Source of the DNA: Gammaproteobacteria bacterium
GTDB lineage: Bacteria > Pseudomonadota > Gammaproteobacteria > Pseudomonadales > Halomonadaceae
Assembly (NCBI GenBank): GCA_023485185.1
Contig: JAMCZP010000233.1
Location: forward strand, 1 to 7,179
Direction: 5' to 3'
DNA length: 7,179 bases
Made by a program: the position numbers and the translations under genes. Under the pieces are notes generated by a model, which saw nothing but the letters and a program-made list of their open reading frames with translations, searched no databases and was not told where the DNA came from. Numbering within the stretch: the stretch's first letter is position 1; every line of letters starts with the position of its first letter. Below are positions 1 through 5,852 of the stretch, piece after piece.

Positions 1-123
1 AAAGGTGTTTTCAACGGATACCTCGCCAAAGGCCGTATCCAGGGTACGCGCTTGCGCAACCCCGAGTGTTAGGCCGCTCAGCAGTATTCCCACTAGGCTG
101 TTGCGCAGAATTGTTTGCAGCAT
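1..123 (-). CDS. Periplasmic substrate-binding protein of an iron-siderophore ABC transporter (N-terminus only)
   Basis: The gene runs off the left edge, so only the first 41 codons are visible. They encode a typical Sec signal peptide: M-L-Q-T-I-L-R-N, then a hydrophobic stretch (SLVGILLSGLTLG), then a VAQA cleavage site near residue 25. The mature start, RTLDTAFGEVSVENTF, resembles the opening strand of FecB/BtuF-like siderophore-binding proteins, where a 'T-x-x-T-A/L-G-x-x-x-I/V' segment precedes a PxRVV motif that is not visible here. A strong ribosome binding site (GGAGGG, plus-strand 130-135) sits 6 nt before the ATG. The gene diverges from a TonB-dependent siderophore receptor and shares its regulatory region, which fits a role in carrying the imported ferric chelate to an inner-membrane permease. 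Export is well supported. The exact family is inferred from few residues and context, and another exported protein remains possible. Confidence 0.6.
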   Translation of the reverse strand, partial: MLQTILRNSLVGILLSGLTLGVAQARTLDTAFGEVSVENTF

Positions 124-157
124 GAGTCACCCTCCAGAAAAGATGCAAAGATAGTAA

Positions 158-172
158 TGATTCTCAAAATCA
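158..172. promoter_or_regulatory. Candidate Fur box for the leftward binding-protein gene
   Basis: TGATTCTCAAAATCA is a 7-1-7 inverted repeat matching the Fur consensus TGATAATnATTATCA at 10 of 14 arm positions. It lies 34 bp upstream of the minus-strand start codon at 123, where a repressor could block that promoter. It is the weakest of the three palindromes in this divergent region. Fur control of siderophore uptake genes is well established; binding here is inferred. Confidence 0.5.
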
Positions 173-192
173 CATGCATCAAAATTCCATCG

Positions 193-274
193 AACGCTAC
201 GTTCCACTATATGCAACTGCCTTTAAAGTCCTTCTCTCTTTTTGTGGGTTGCGCAATTAGCAACGGTACGTTCC
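193..274. repeat. Pair of 13-bp direct repeats, each with a small palindrome (AACGSTACGTTCC)
   Basis: AACGCTACGTTCC (193-205) and AACGGTACGTTCC (262-274) differ at one base and are 69 bp apart on the same strand. Each has a palindromic core with 4-bp arms AACG and CGTT around three bases. They lie between the leftward and rightward promoters and do not resemble the Fur boxes. They could be operator sites for another DNA-binding regulator, but with only two short copies chance is not excluded. Confidence 0.4.
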
Positions 275-326
275 TTATGGCCCGCTCGTTTTCTGGAACT
301 TTTTTTCATAGAATCCTCAACGCACT

Positions 327-358
327 TGATAATCAATATCATTGGATAATTAATATCG
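327..358. promoter_or_regulatory. Two tandem Fur boxes upstream of the first TonB-dependent receptor
   Basis: TGATAATCAATATCA (327-341) matches the 7-1-7 Fur consensus at 13 of 14 arm positions. GGATAATTAATATCG (344-358) follows immediately and matches at 11 of 14. Their centres are 17 bp apart, and the second ends 17 bp before the receptor ATG at 376. Promoter hexamers fall in the same AT-rich stretch (GATAAT at 328-333 and 345-350 are both possible -10 elements) but cannot be assigned uniquely. Placement over the promoter fits iron-dependent repression by one or two Fur dimers. Confidence 0.75.
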
Positions 359-375
359 TCACCAAGGGGATCGTT

Positions 376-2562
376 ATGCCGCGCTTCACTCGAACTGCTC
401 TCGCCAGCGCTGTTACTTTTGCCGTCGCGTCAGCGACCGTCCATGCACAGGAAAACAGCCAACTTAGTAATATGGTCGTCACGGCGGCAGGCTATGAGCA
501 GTCGCTGAATAGCGCGCCAGCCAGTATTTCAGTGGTGACACGGGAGGAGCTTGAACAGAAGCAGTTTTCGAATATCGCTGAGGCGATTGCCGATGTACCA
601 GGGGTTGATGTACGTTCTGGCACCGGTAAAACCGGCGGGCTAAATATTTCGATCCGTGGCATGCCAAGCGCATACACGCTCATTTTGATCGATGGGCGTC
701 GTCAAAATGCTTCGGGTGACGTGACCCCTAACGGCTTTGGTGAAACCTCCACCAGTTTTATTCCCCCCCTTTCTGCTATTGAACGTATTGAGGTTATTCG
801 CGGGCCGATGTCCACACTGTATGGCTCTGATGCAATGGGGGGAGTAATTAACATCATTACCCGCCGCGTGGGCGATGAGTGGGCAGGCTCGGTATCCGTT
901 GAAAACACCTTTCAAGAAGATCGTGATGCAGGTAACAGTTCAGCCGTTAACCTCTACACCTCTGGTCCACTGGTGGAAGATACCGTTGGTCTTCAGTTAC
1001 GAGGCCGCTTGTTTGACCGCGATAACTCCGAGCGCATGATCGAGAATGCCTCTGGCCGCGACCCGCGCCCTTCTGAAGCGCGCATTTACTCTATTGGCGG
1101 GCGTCTGAATGTAACGCCTGATGATACGAACGAATTCTGGTTGGATCTTGAACGCTCGCGCCAAACCTACGATAACAACGATGGACGCCTGGGCAACCTG
1201 GATACACCGGCGCGTGTTTTCGGTTATGAAGATGAGCTGCGCTTCAACCGTGACCAAGTCGCGGTTGGCCACACTGCGCAACTCTCAACGGGCACGTGGG
1301 AAAGCAGTGTGACCCATAACACCACTGAAACCTTTGGTCGCACCTTGCCTGCGGGCAGTGCGCCTGATTTCGGTTATGAAGCAGAAGGCGGCGAAGCGCG
1401 CCTGCTTGAGAACCGCGACATCGTGGTTGATAGTAAGTTTGTCGCGCCGTTAGGCGACCATATGGTCACTGTGGGTGGTCAGTATATTGATGCCACGCTT
1501 GAGGATGGCGCAGCAGGTTCCGAATCGTTTGAGCAAAATAGTTGGGCGCTGTTTGCAGAAGACGAATGGTACTTACGCGATGACTTAGCCCTCACCTTAG
1601 GTGGCCGTTACGAACACCACGATGCCTTTGGCGGCCACTTCAGCCCACGCGGCTACTTGGTATGGAGTGCCAATAATAATTGGACTCTGAAAGGTGGCAT
1701 TAGCCAAGGCTATAAAACACCCTCGCTTAATGACTTACACGATGGCGTAAATGGCTTCACCGCCCAGGGCCAGTCGATCACTATCGGCTCACCGGATCTT
1801 GAGCCAGAGAAGAGCACGAATTACGAGTTGGGGGCTATTTACGATAACTTAGCGGGCTTCTCGCTAGGCGCCACAGCGTTCTTTAATCAGTTTAAAGACC
1901 GCATTGCCAATGCCGACGACCTAGCCAACTGTCAGTTTATTGATAGTAATGGTAATACTCCTAATGCGGGATTAAGCAATTGCTTGAGTGTGGGCAACTT
2001 TACTCAGCAGGAGAGCTTCAGCCAGTTAACCAACATTGACCGTGCGGAAACACGTGGCATAGAGCTAAACACTAGCTATCAAATTGCCCCTGCATGGTCT
2101 ATCCGCGGCGGTTACACCTATACCGATACGGAAATTACCTCCGGCGAAAACGAAGGCATGGTGCTTACCAATGTGCCAAACCACAAGCTAACGGCTGACC
2201 TTACCTGGGCGATCAATGAGCGCTGGAATACGACGTTGGAAGGCGAGTACTACTCTTCCCGTGAGCGCTTTGCTGCTGGCCTCCCCACATCAGGCGAAAC
2301 CTTGTCACTCTATGAGCAGCTCGGCAACAAGTTGGATGGCTATGAGCGTTTCAACCTGCGTAGCTCCTATCTAGTATCCGACAACGTTCGCTTGACCGGC
2401 ACGATCTATAACCTGTTTGATAAAGACTTCTCAAGCTCCGATACGTTTGAGCATAACGGCGAAACGCTGCGCGCCTACAACTTCACCCAAACTGGTCGCT
2501 CCACTGATGGAGTCGCCCTTGATGGGCGCAGTTTCTGGGTATCTGCAACTTATGAGTTCTAA
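376..2562 (+). CDS. TonB-dependent siderophore receptor (FepA/IrgA/CirA-like), 728 aa
   Basis: This is an outer-membrane gated porin that takes up a ferric siderophore using energy from TonB-ExbB-ExbD. The signal peptide (residues 1-24, ending VHA) is followed at 33-37 by a TonB box, MVVTA. The plug domain spans about 45-165, with ISIRGMPS (91-98), LILIDGR (102-108) and RGPMSTLYGSDAMGGVINI (142-160). The rest is a 22-strand barrel, with the late NLFDKDF signature and a terminal Phe, the usual outer-membrane assembly signal. The mature protein has only two cysteines (519 and 536), 17 residues apart, probably a disulfide in an extracellular loop. The ATG at 376 is chosen because it has AAGGGGA 5 nt upstream and gives a proper signal peptide. 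The frame is open back to 115, but that extension would run through the Fur boxes. No N-terminal STN signalling domain is present. It is paralogous to the convergent receptor downstream and is longer mainly in the C-terminal loops. The ligand cannot be read from the sequence; a catechol-type siderophore is plausible from family resemblance. Confidence 0.93.
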   Translation: MPRFTRTALASAVTFAVASATVHAQENSQLSNMVVTAAGYEQSLNSAPASISVVTREELEQKQFSNIAEAIADVPGVDVRSGTGKTGGLNISIRGMPSAYTLILIDGRRQNASGDVTPNGFGETSTSFIPPLSAIERIEVIRGPMSTLYGSDAMGGVINIITRRVGDEWAGSVSVENTFQEDRDAGNSSAVNLYTSGPLVEDTVGLQLRGRLFDRDNSERMIENASGRDPRPSEARIYSIGGRLNVTPDDTNEFWLDLERSRQTYDNNDGRLGNLDTPARVFGYEDELRFNRDQVAVGHTAQLSTGTWESSVTHNTTETFGRTLPAGSAPDFGYEAEGGEARLLENRDIVVDSKFVAPLGDHMVTVGGQYIDATLEDGAAGSESFEQNSWALFAEDEWYLRDDLALTLGGRYEHHDAFGGHFSPRGYLVWSANNNWTLKGGISQGYKTPSLNDLHDGVNGFTAQGQSITIGSPDLEPEKSTNYELGAIYDNLAGFSLGATAFFNQFKDRIANADDLANCQFIDSNGNTPNAGLSNCLSVGNFTQQESFSQLTNIDRAETRGIELNTSYQIAPAWSIRGGYTYTDTEITSGENEGMVLTNVPNHKLTADLTWAINERWNTTLEGEYYSSRERFAAGLPTSGETLSLYEQLGNKLDGYERFNLRSSYLVSDNVRLTGTIYNLFDKDFSSSDTFEHNGETLRAYNFTQTGRSTDGVALDGRSFWVSATYEF

Positions 2563-2611
2563 TCTGTTCTAACTCACCACGTTCCACTGACTGTTTCGAT
2601 GCTTATCTTCT

Positions 2612-2639
2612 GCCCCGGCCATGCGTTGGGGCTTTTTTT
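2612..2639 (+). terminator. Rho-independent terminator of the first receptor gene
   Basis: GCCCC (2612-2616) pairs with GGGGC (2628-2632) around an 11-nt loop and is followed by seven T's (2633-2639). It begins 50 bp after the stop codon of the rightward receptor gene. Confidence 0.8.
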
Positions 2640-2641
2640 AC

Positions 2642-2669
2642 AAAAAAAACGGCTATCACTGGATAGCCG
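2642..2669 (-). terminator. Rho-independent terminator of the second receptor gene
   Basis: Read on the minus strand, CGGCTATC and GATAGCCG form a perfect 8-bp stem (2650-2657 with 2662-2669) with a 4-nt loop, followed by eight U's (A-run at 2642-2649 on the plus strand). It starts 38 bp past the leftward receptor's stop codon and is separated by only two bases from the opposing gene's terminator. Confidence 0.88.
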
Positions 2670-2707
2670 CTTCGCTAATTTGCCCGAATAATATTAGCTC
2701 TGGCGTT

Positions 2708-4666
2708 TTAGAAGGAGACGTTCAAGCCTAACCAAACACGACGGCCATCTTCTACATAGCCATACTCATCGTAGTCAATATCTTCATCAAATAGGTTGTT
2801 GATGCCCGCATTCAGCTGGGTTGTCTCATTTAATTGGTAGCCGATACCTGCATCTACAAAGGTGTAAGACGGGGCTACAATGGTGCTGCTCGAAGGACCT
2901 GTCGTCGGTTGGCTCTCCTCGCCTCGATAAGTCACTTTGGTCCACTGTCTCAGCCTGGAAGATACTTGCCAATCTAACGATGCCGACACCTGGTGACGTG
3001 GTAGTTGGGTTAGCGGCTCACCTGCATACTCTCCACTTTTTTGCTCGCTATCTGTAAAGGTATAGCTACCGGTGAGCTCCACAGCATCGCTAAGCGGCGC
3101 AGACAAGCTGATCTCTGCCCCCTGGGTGACCGCCTCATCGATATTGATGCGATAGGTAGGATCACTGCCAAACTGGTTAGCACCCTCGGCACACACCCCT
3201 TCAGGGCAGGCGATTCGGGTGATTTTGTCTTTAAAGTCATTGTGGAATATCGTCACGCTACCGCTAAAACCAGCGTCATTTGCGTAAAGGAGTGCTAGCT
3301 CTTTGTTGAGCGAGGTTTCTGGTTGCAAGTCGGGATTGCCGTAAACATCGCCACCACGGCTGGTTTGCCCCCAATCGGCAGTCATCTCACGTAGATTGGG
3401 CGAACGATAGCCAGTGGAGACGCCACCTTTCAGCGTCCAGTCCGGCGTCATATTCCACACGCTATACAGCCGTGGGCTAATATGACTACCGAAGTTATCA
3501 TCATCATCCAAACGTATGCCGCCAGTTAACGCCCAGGTATTCGTCAGCAGCCATTCATTTTCAGCAAACAGGGCCCATTGGCTATTCTCAATCTCAGTAC
3601 GGGACGAAATCGTATTAGTGGTGTTGTCTTCTAACGCCTCTCTTTCATAGCTAGCCCCAACCGTCACCATATGTGCTCCCAGAGGCATTACTAGGCTGGT
3701 TTTGGCGGTAGTATTGTTAATTTCGATATCCCGGGATGGATTCTCACTGGTTTCACGCTGAAGAAAGCTTTCGGTGGTGCCGATATCAAAGCGCCCACTA
3801 TGCGTCAGGGCAACGTGCCGATGGGTATAGTCGTTAAAGCTATCGGCGCAACCGCCTCGACAGCCTTCTGCAGGCGCCGAGCGGCCCATCAACGATTGGC
3901 GATCTTGCTCGGTAATACCGGCTTCAGCAGTGAAGTCGTGGTTATCTGAGGCGGCAAGACTGAATCGTGCGGTAAGGCTTTGCAAGCTCTTGTCTTCGTA
4001 ACCGTTAAGTATGTTGTCCTCATCGCGCTGAGACATACGCCCATATAGCTGAAGCCCTAACCTGTCCCCCACTAAGGGACCACTAAGGTAAAAATTAGCT
4101 TGGCGACTGTCGCCGGAATCACTGCTTTCTTGCAGCACCGTATCGAGCTGAACATTACCGTGCCACTGCTGGGCCACTTTGCGGGTAATCACATTAATGA
4201 CGCCACCAATCGCATCGGAGCCATAGAGCGTCGACATGGGTCCACGCACCACTTCAATGCGTTCTATTGCCTGTAGCGGTGGAAGCCAATCTTGCTCAAA
4301 TCCGGCGCTACCATTGGGGCGAGACTCACGAGAATTTTGTGGGCGACCATCCACCAAAATCAGCGTGTACTGGGAAGGCATACCGCGAATGCTAATGTCT
4401 TGACCGTTATCCCCCGCACCACCACCGGTCACTATCACACCGGGAACATCGCGCAGCGCATCGGTGATATTTTGATAATGGCCGCGCTCTAGCTGTTCAC
4501 GGGAAACCACGCTGATGGAAGCCGGTGCATTGGTGATTTGCTGCTCAAAACCTGAAGCAGTTACGACCATATCGTCTAAACGAGGTGACTCTTGTGCCCA
4601 CAGAGTGCTACTAGCAAGCGCAGAAATCGTGCTAGCCAGCAGCGTACGACGCAAACAGGGTGACAT
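2708..4666 (-). CDS. TonB-dependent siderophore receptor (CirA-like), 652 aa
   Basis: This is a second outer-membrane ferric-siderophore receptor, close in length to E. coli CirA (about 660 aa). With the ATG at 4666 the signal peptide is residues 1-24 (ending LWA) and the TonB box MVVTA is 33-37, exactly the numbering of the neighbouring receptor. The plug carries ISIRGMPSQYTLILVDGR and RGPMSTLYGSDAIGGVINV. The C-terminus (NLFDEDIDYDEYGYVEDGRR ... Phe) resembles the CirA ending. Two close cysteine pairs (C269/C273 and C487/C492) lie in stretches that look like extracellular loops, so small disulfide loops are likely. An in-frame ATG at 4681 would add five residues, but it lacks a ribosome binding site, whereas 4666 has AAGGA 7 nt upstream. 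The gene is convergent with its paralogue and divergent from a LysR regulator, and its promoter holds a Fur box. The ligand is unknown; in CirA-type receptors it is usually a catecholate or its breakdown products. Confidence 0.92.
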   Translation of the reverse strand: MSPCLRRTLLASTISALASSTLWAQESPRLDDMVVTASGFEQQITNAPASISVVSREQLERGHYQNITDALRDVPGVIVTGGGAGDNGQDISIRGMPSQYTLILVDGRPQNSRESRPNGSAGFEQDWLPPLQAIERIEVVRGPMSTLYGSDAIGGVINVITRKVAQQWHGNVQLDTVLQESSDSGDSRQANFYLSGPLVGDRLGLQLYGRMSQRDEDNILNGYEDKSLQSLTARFSLAASDNHDFTAEAGITEQDRQSLMGRSAPAEGCRGGCADSFNDYTHRHVALTHSGRFDIGTTESFLQRETSENPSRDIEINNTTAKTSLVMPLGAHMVTVGASYEREALEDNTTNTISSRTEIENSQWALFAENEWLLTNTWALTGGIRLDDDDNFGSHISPRLYSVWNMTPDWTLKGGVSTGYRSPNLREMTADWGQTSRGGDVYGNPDLQPETSLNKELALLYANDAGFSGSVTIFHNDFKDKITRIACPEGVCAEGANQFGSDPTYRINIDEAVTQGAEISLSAPLSDAVELTGSYTFTDSEQKSGEYAGEPLTQLPRHQVSASLDWQVSSRLRQWTKVTYRGEESQPTTGPSSSTIVAPSYTFVDAGIGYQLNETTQLNAGINNLFDEDIDYDEYGYVEDGRRVWLGLNVSF

Positions 4667-4673
4667 GACAATG

Positions 4674-4678
4674 TCCTT
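4674..4678 (-). promoter_or_regulatory. Ribosome binding site that fixes the start of the second receptor
   Basis: On the minus strand AAGGA lies 7 nt before the ATG at 4666. The upstream in-frame ATG at 4681 is preceded by CACTCACC, with no purine-rich site. This supports the shorter 652-residue protein. Confidence 0.65.
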
Positions 4679-4705
4679 CATGGTGAGTGAGCAACCGCTC
4701 TATTA

Positions 4706-4724
4706 AATGCGAATTATTAGCATT
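4706..4724. promoter_or_regulatory. Fur box of the second receptor gene
   Basis: AATGCGAATTATTAGCATT is a 19-bp palindrome with one mismatched pair. Its inner TGCGAAT-T-ATTAGCA matches the 7-1-7 Fur consensus at 11 of 14 arm positions. It lies about 40 bp upstream of the leftward start codon and overlaps an AT-rich stretch that could supply the -10 (TATTAA on the minus strand at 4728-4723, with a poor -35 TTGTGT at 4750-4745). Iron-dependent repression of the receptor is the natural reading. Confidence 0.65.
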
Positions 4725-4786
4725 AATATTTTTGCACACTCTCTACACAATCGGGTGAGACGGACTGTTCAACAAAACGGAACACA

Positions 4787-4805
4787 AATGCCTATTATTT
4801 GCATT
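4787..4805. promoter_or_regulatory. Second 19-bp palindrome, Fur-like, over the probable LysR promoter
   Basis: AATGCCTATTATTTGCATT has the same AATGC-N9-GCATT frame as the element at 4706-4724 and is identical to it at 16 of 19 positions. As a Fur box it is weaker (9 of 14 arm positions). It contains TATTAT (4793-4798), the best -10 candidate for the rightward LysR gene, though its -35 is unclear (TTCAAC at 4768-4773 with a long 19-bp spacer). A repressor bound here would block LysR transcription. It could be Fur, or a site for the LysR protein itself. Confidence 0.5.
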
Positions 4806-4858
4806 CTCACCAAACGGTGGCACAATCACCCTTCACCTATTGCCCAGTGGGCCTGACG

Positions 4859-5773
4859 ATGTATGACTTTGACGAACTCACTGCCTTTGCCGACGTGATG
4901 GCGACAGGCAGTTTGACGCGCAGCGCTCAAAAACTTGGCTTAGCTAAATCAACCCTAAGCCGTCGAATTAGCCAACTTGAAGCCCGGCTCAATCAGCCTC
5001 TGTTAAGACGCCAGGCAAACCGGCTGATTCCCACCGAGGCGGGGCTGCTATTTCATACCTATTGCAACGAGCTGTTAGCCATGGCCGCTCATAGCCAGGA
5101 GGCGCTGGCTGAAATACGCGAAGAGATCAGTGGAAAGGTGACGCTTGAAGTGCACGGTGCACTTGCGCGTAGCTGGATGGCGAGCGCCATTGATGCGTTT
5201 TTAAAACAATACCCGAAAGTTGAGCTAACCCTGCATACCCGTGAAACGCCACCCACGAAAATGCACAGCAACAGCGTGCATGTCTGGCTCGGCCCCACTC
5301 ATGAGTGCGGGCTCAACCAGGAGCGTTTAGGGGAGTTGGCACGCGGGCTGTATGCAAGCCCAGATTATCTAGCGACGGCAGATGCCCCAAGCCACCCTGA
5401 CCAACTTGAACATCATGCCTGGGTTGATCTGCTTGCGACCGCCTCTAATGGTTTGCTACTCACTCATCCTGAGCAAGGTGAGCACCTTTTCAGCCCCCCG
5501 CACTCAAGGTTGAGAGTCGATTTAACAACGCTGCACATTGATGCCATTGCCCGCGGCCAAGGGATAGGGTTACTTCCCCACTGGCTGGTTGAAAAACGTG
5601 AACAGCATCATCCCGGTGAGTTAATCAATTGCCTGCCGGGCTGGGAACCCGCTGCGCTGCCGGTCACGCTGCTCTACGCTTACGGGCACCAATCCCGCAG
5701 AATCAACGCACTGCTTGATTTTTTACGTACTCACGTACCGGTACAGTGGCGCATTGAAAGCGCGGTGATATAG
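4859..5773 (+). CDS. LysR-type transcriptional regulator, 304 aa
   Basis: The length and layout are standard for LysR regulators. An N-terminal winged helix-turn-helix (residues about 3-60) carries the family pattern F-x-x-V-x-x-x-G-S-L-T-x-A/S-A (10-23), then the recognition region LGLAKSTLSRRISQLEARL (26-44) and PLLRR (47-51). A linker helix and an effector-binding domain (about 90-300) follow. The ATG at 4859 is chosen because it gives the canonical N-terminus MYDFDELTAF. A TTG at 4799 in the same frame would add 20 uncharacteristic residues and overlap the palindrome at 4787-4805. The ribosome binding site is weak (GTGGG region). The gene diverges from the CirA-like receptor and is followed on the same strand by an AEC transporter. 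LysR proteins usually control a neighbouring gene with a small-molecule co-inducer, so either neighbour is a plausible target. The co-inducer cannot be inferred. Confidence 0.9.
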   Translation: MYDFDELTAFADVMATGSLTRSAQKLGLAKSTLSRRISQLEARLNQPLLRRQANRLIPTEAGLLFHTYCNELLAMAAHSQEALAEIREEISGKVTLEVHGALARSWMASAIDAFLKQYPKVELTLHTRETPPTKMHSNSVHVWLGPTHECGLNQERLGELARGLYASPDYLATADAPSHPDQLEHHAWVDLLATASNGLLLTHPEQGEHLFSPPHSRLRVDLTTLHIDAIARGQGIGLLPHWLVEKREQHHPGELINCLPGWEPAALPVTLLYAYGHQSRRINALLDFLRTHVPVQWRIESAVI

Positions 5774-5799
5774 CGTAATAAAACGCAATAACCTTGCCA

Positions 5800-5835
5800 G
5801 TTAGGCCGCTTATTAACGACAATAGCCAGCCTAAC
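5800..5835 (+). repeat. Inverted repeat between the LysR and AEC genes
   Basis: GTTAGGC (5800-5806) and GCCTAAC (5829-5835) are perfect 7-bp arms around a 22-nt AT-rich loop. The right arm ends 5 bp before the AAGGA ribosome binding site of the transporter. No T-run follows, so it is not a standard terminator. It could be an operator, such as a LysR dyad, or an RNA hairpin affecting transporter translation. Confidence 0.45.
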
Positions 5836-5852
5836 CCGCCAAGGACCCCACG

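Noticed and set aside
142..180. Inverted repeat GATGCA...TGCATC around the leftward Fur box
   Set aside because: The arms are only 6 bp with a 27-bp gap, and the centre is off the Fur palindrome, so chance is the simpler explanation.
115..375. N-terminal extension of the first receptor frame upstream of ATG 376
   Set aside because: It would run through the Fur boxes and the divergent promoter, overlap the oppositely oriented gene's start and bury the signal peptide at about residue 88.
400..480. STN signalling domain for an ECF sigma surface-signalling system in either receptor
   Set aside because: Only about eight residues separate the signal peptide from the TonB box in both proteins, and no sigma/anti-sigma genes are present.
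640..915. Small open frames antisense to the first receptor (479-915, 997-1281)
   Set aside because: They lie wholly inside a well-supported gene, have no ribosome binding sites or recognisable domains, and look like shadow frames.
3010..3298. Small open frames overlapping the second receptor on both strands
   Set aside because: Their composition is that of out-of-frame translation of a barrel protein; there is no independent support.
4799..4858. TTG start extending the LysR protein by 20 residues
   Set aside because: The extension lacks family resemblance and overlaps the palindrome that covers the likely promoter. The ATG at 4859 gives the canonical LysR N-terminus.
5773..5786. GCGT-aataaa-ACGC hairpin at the LysR stop codon
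   Set aside because: A 4-bp stem with no T-tract is too weak to call a terminator.
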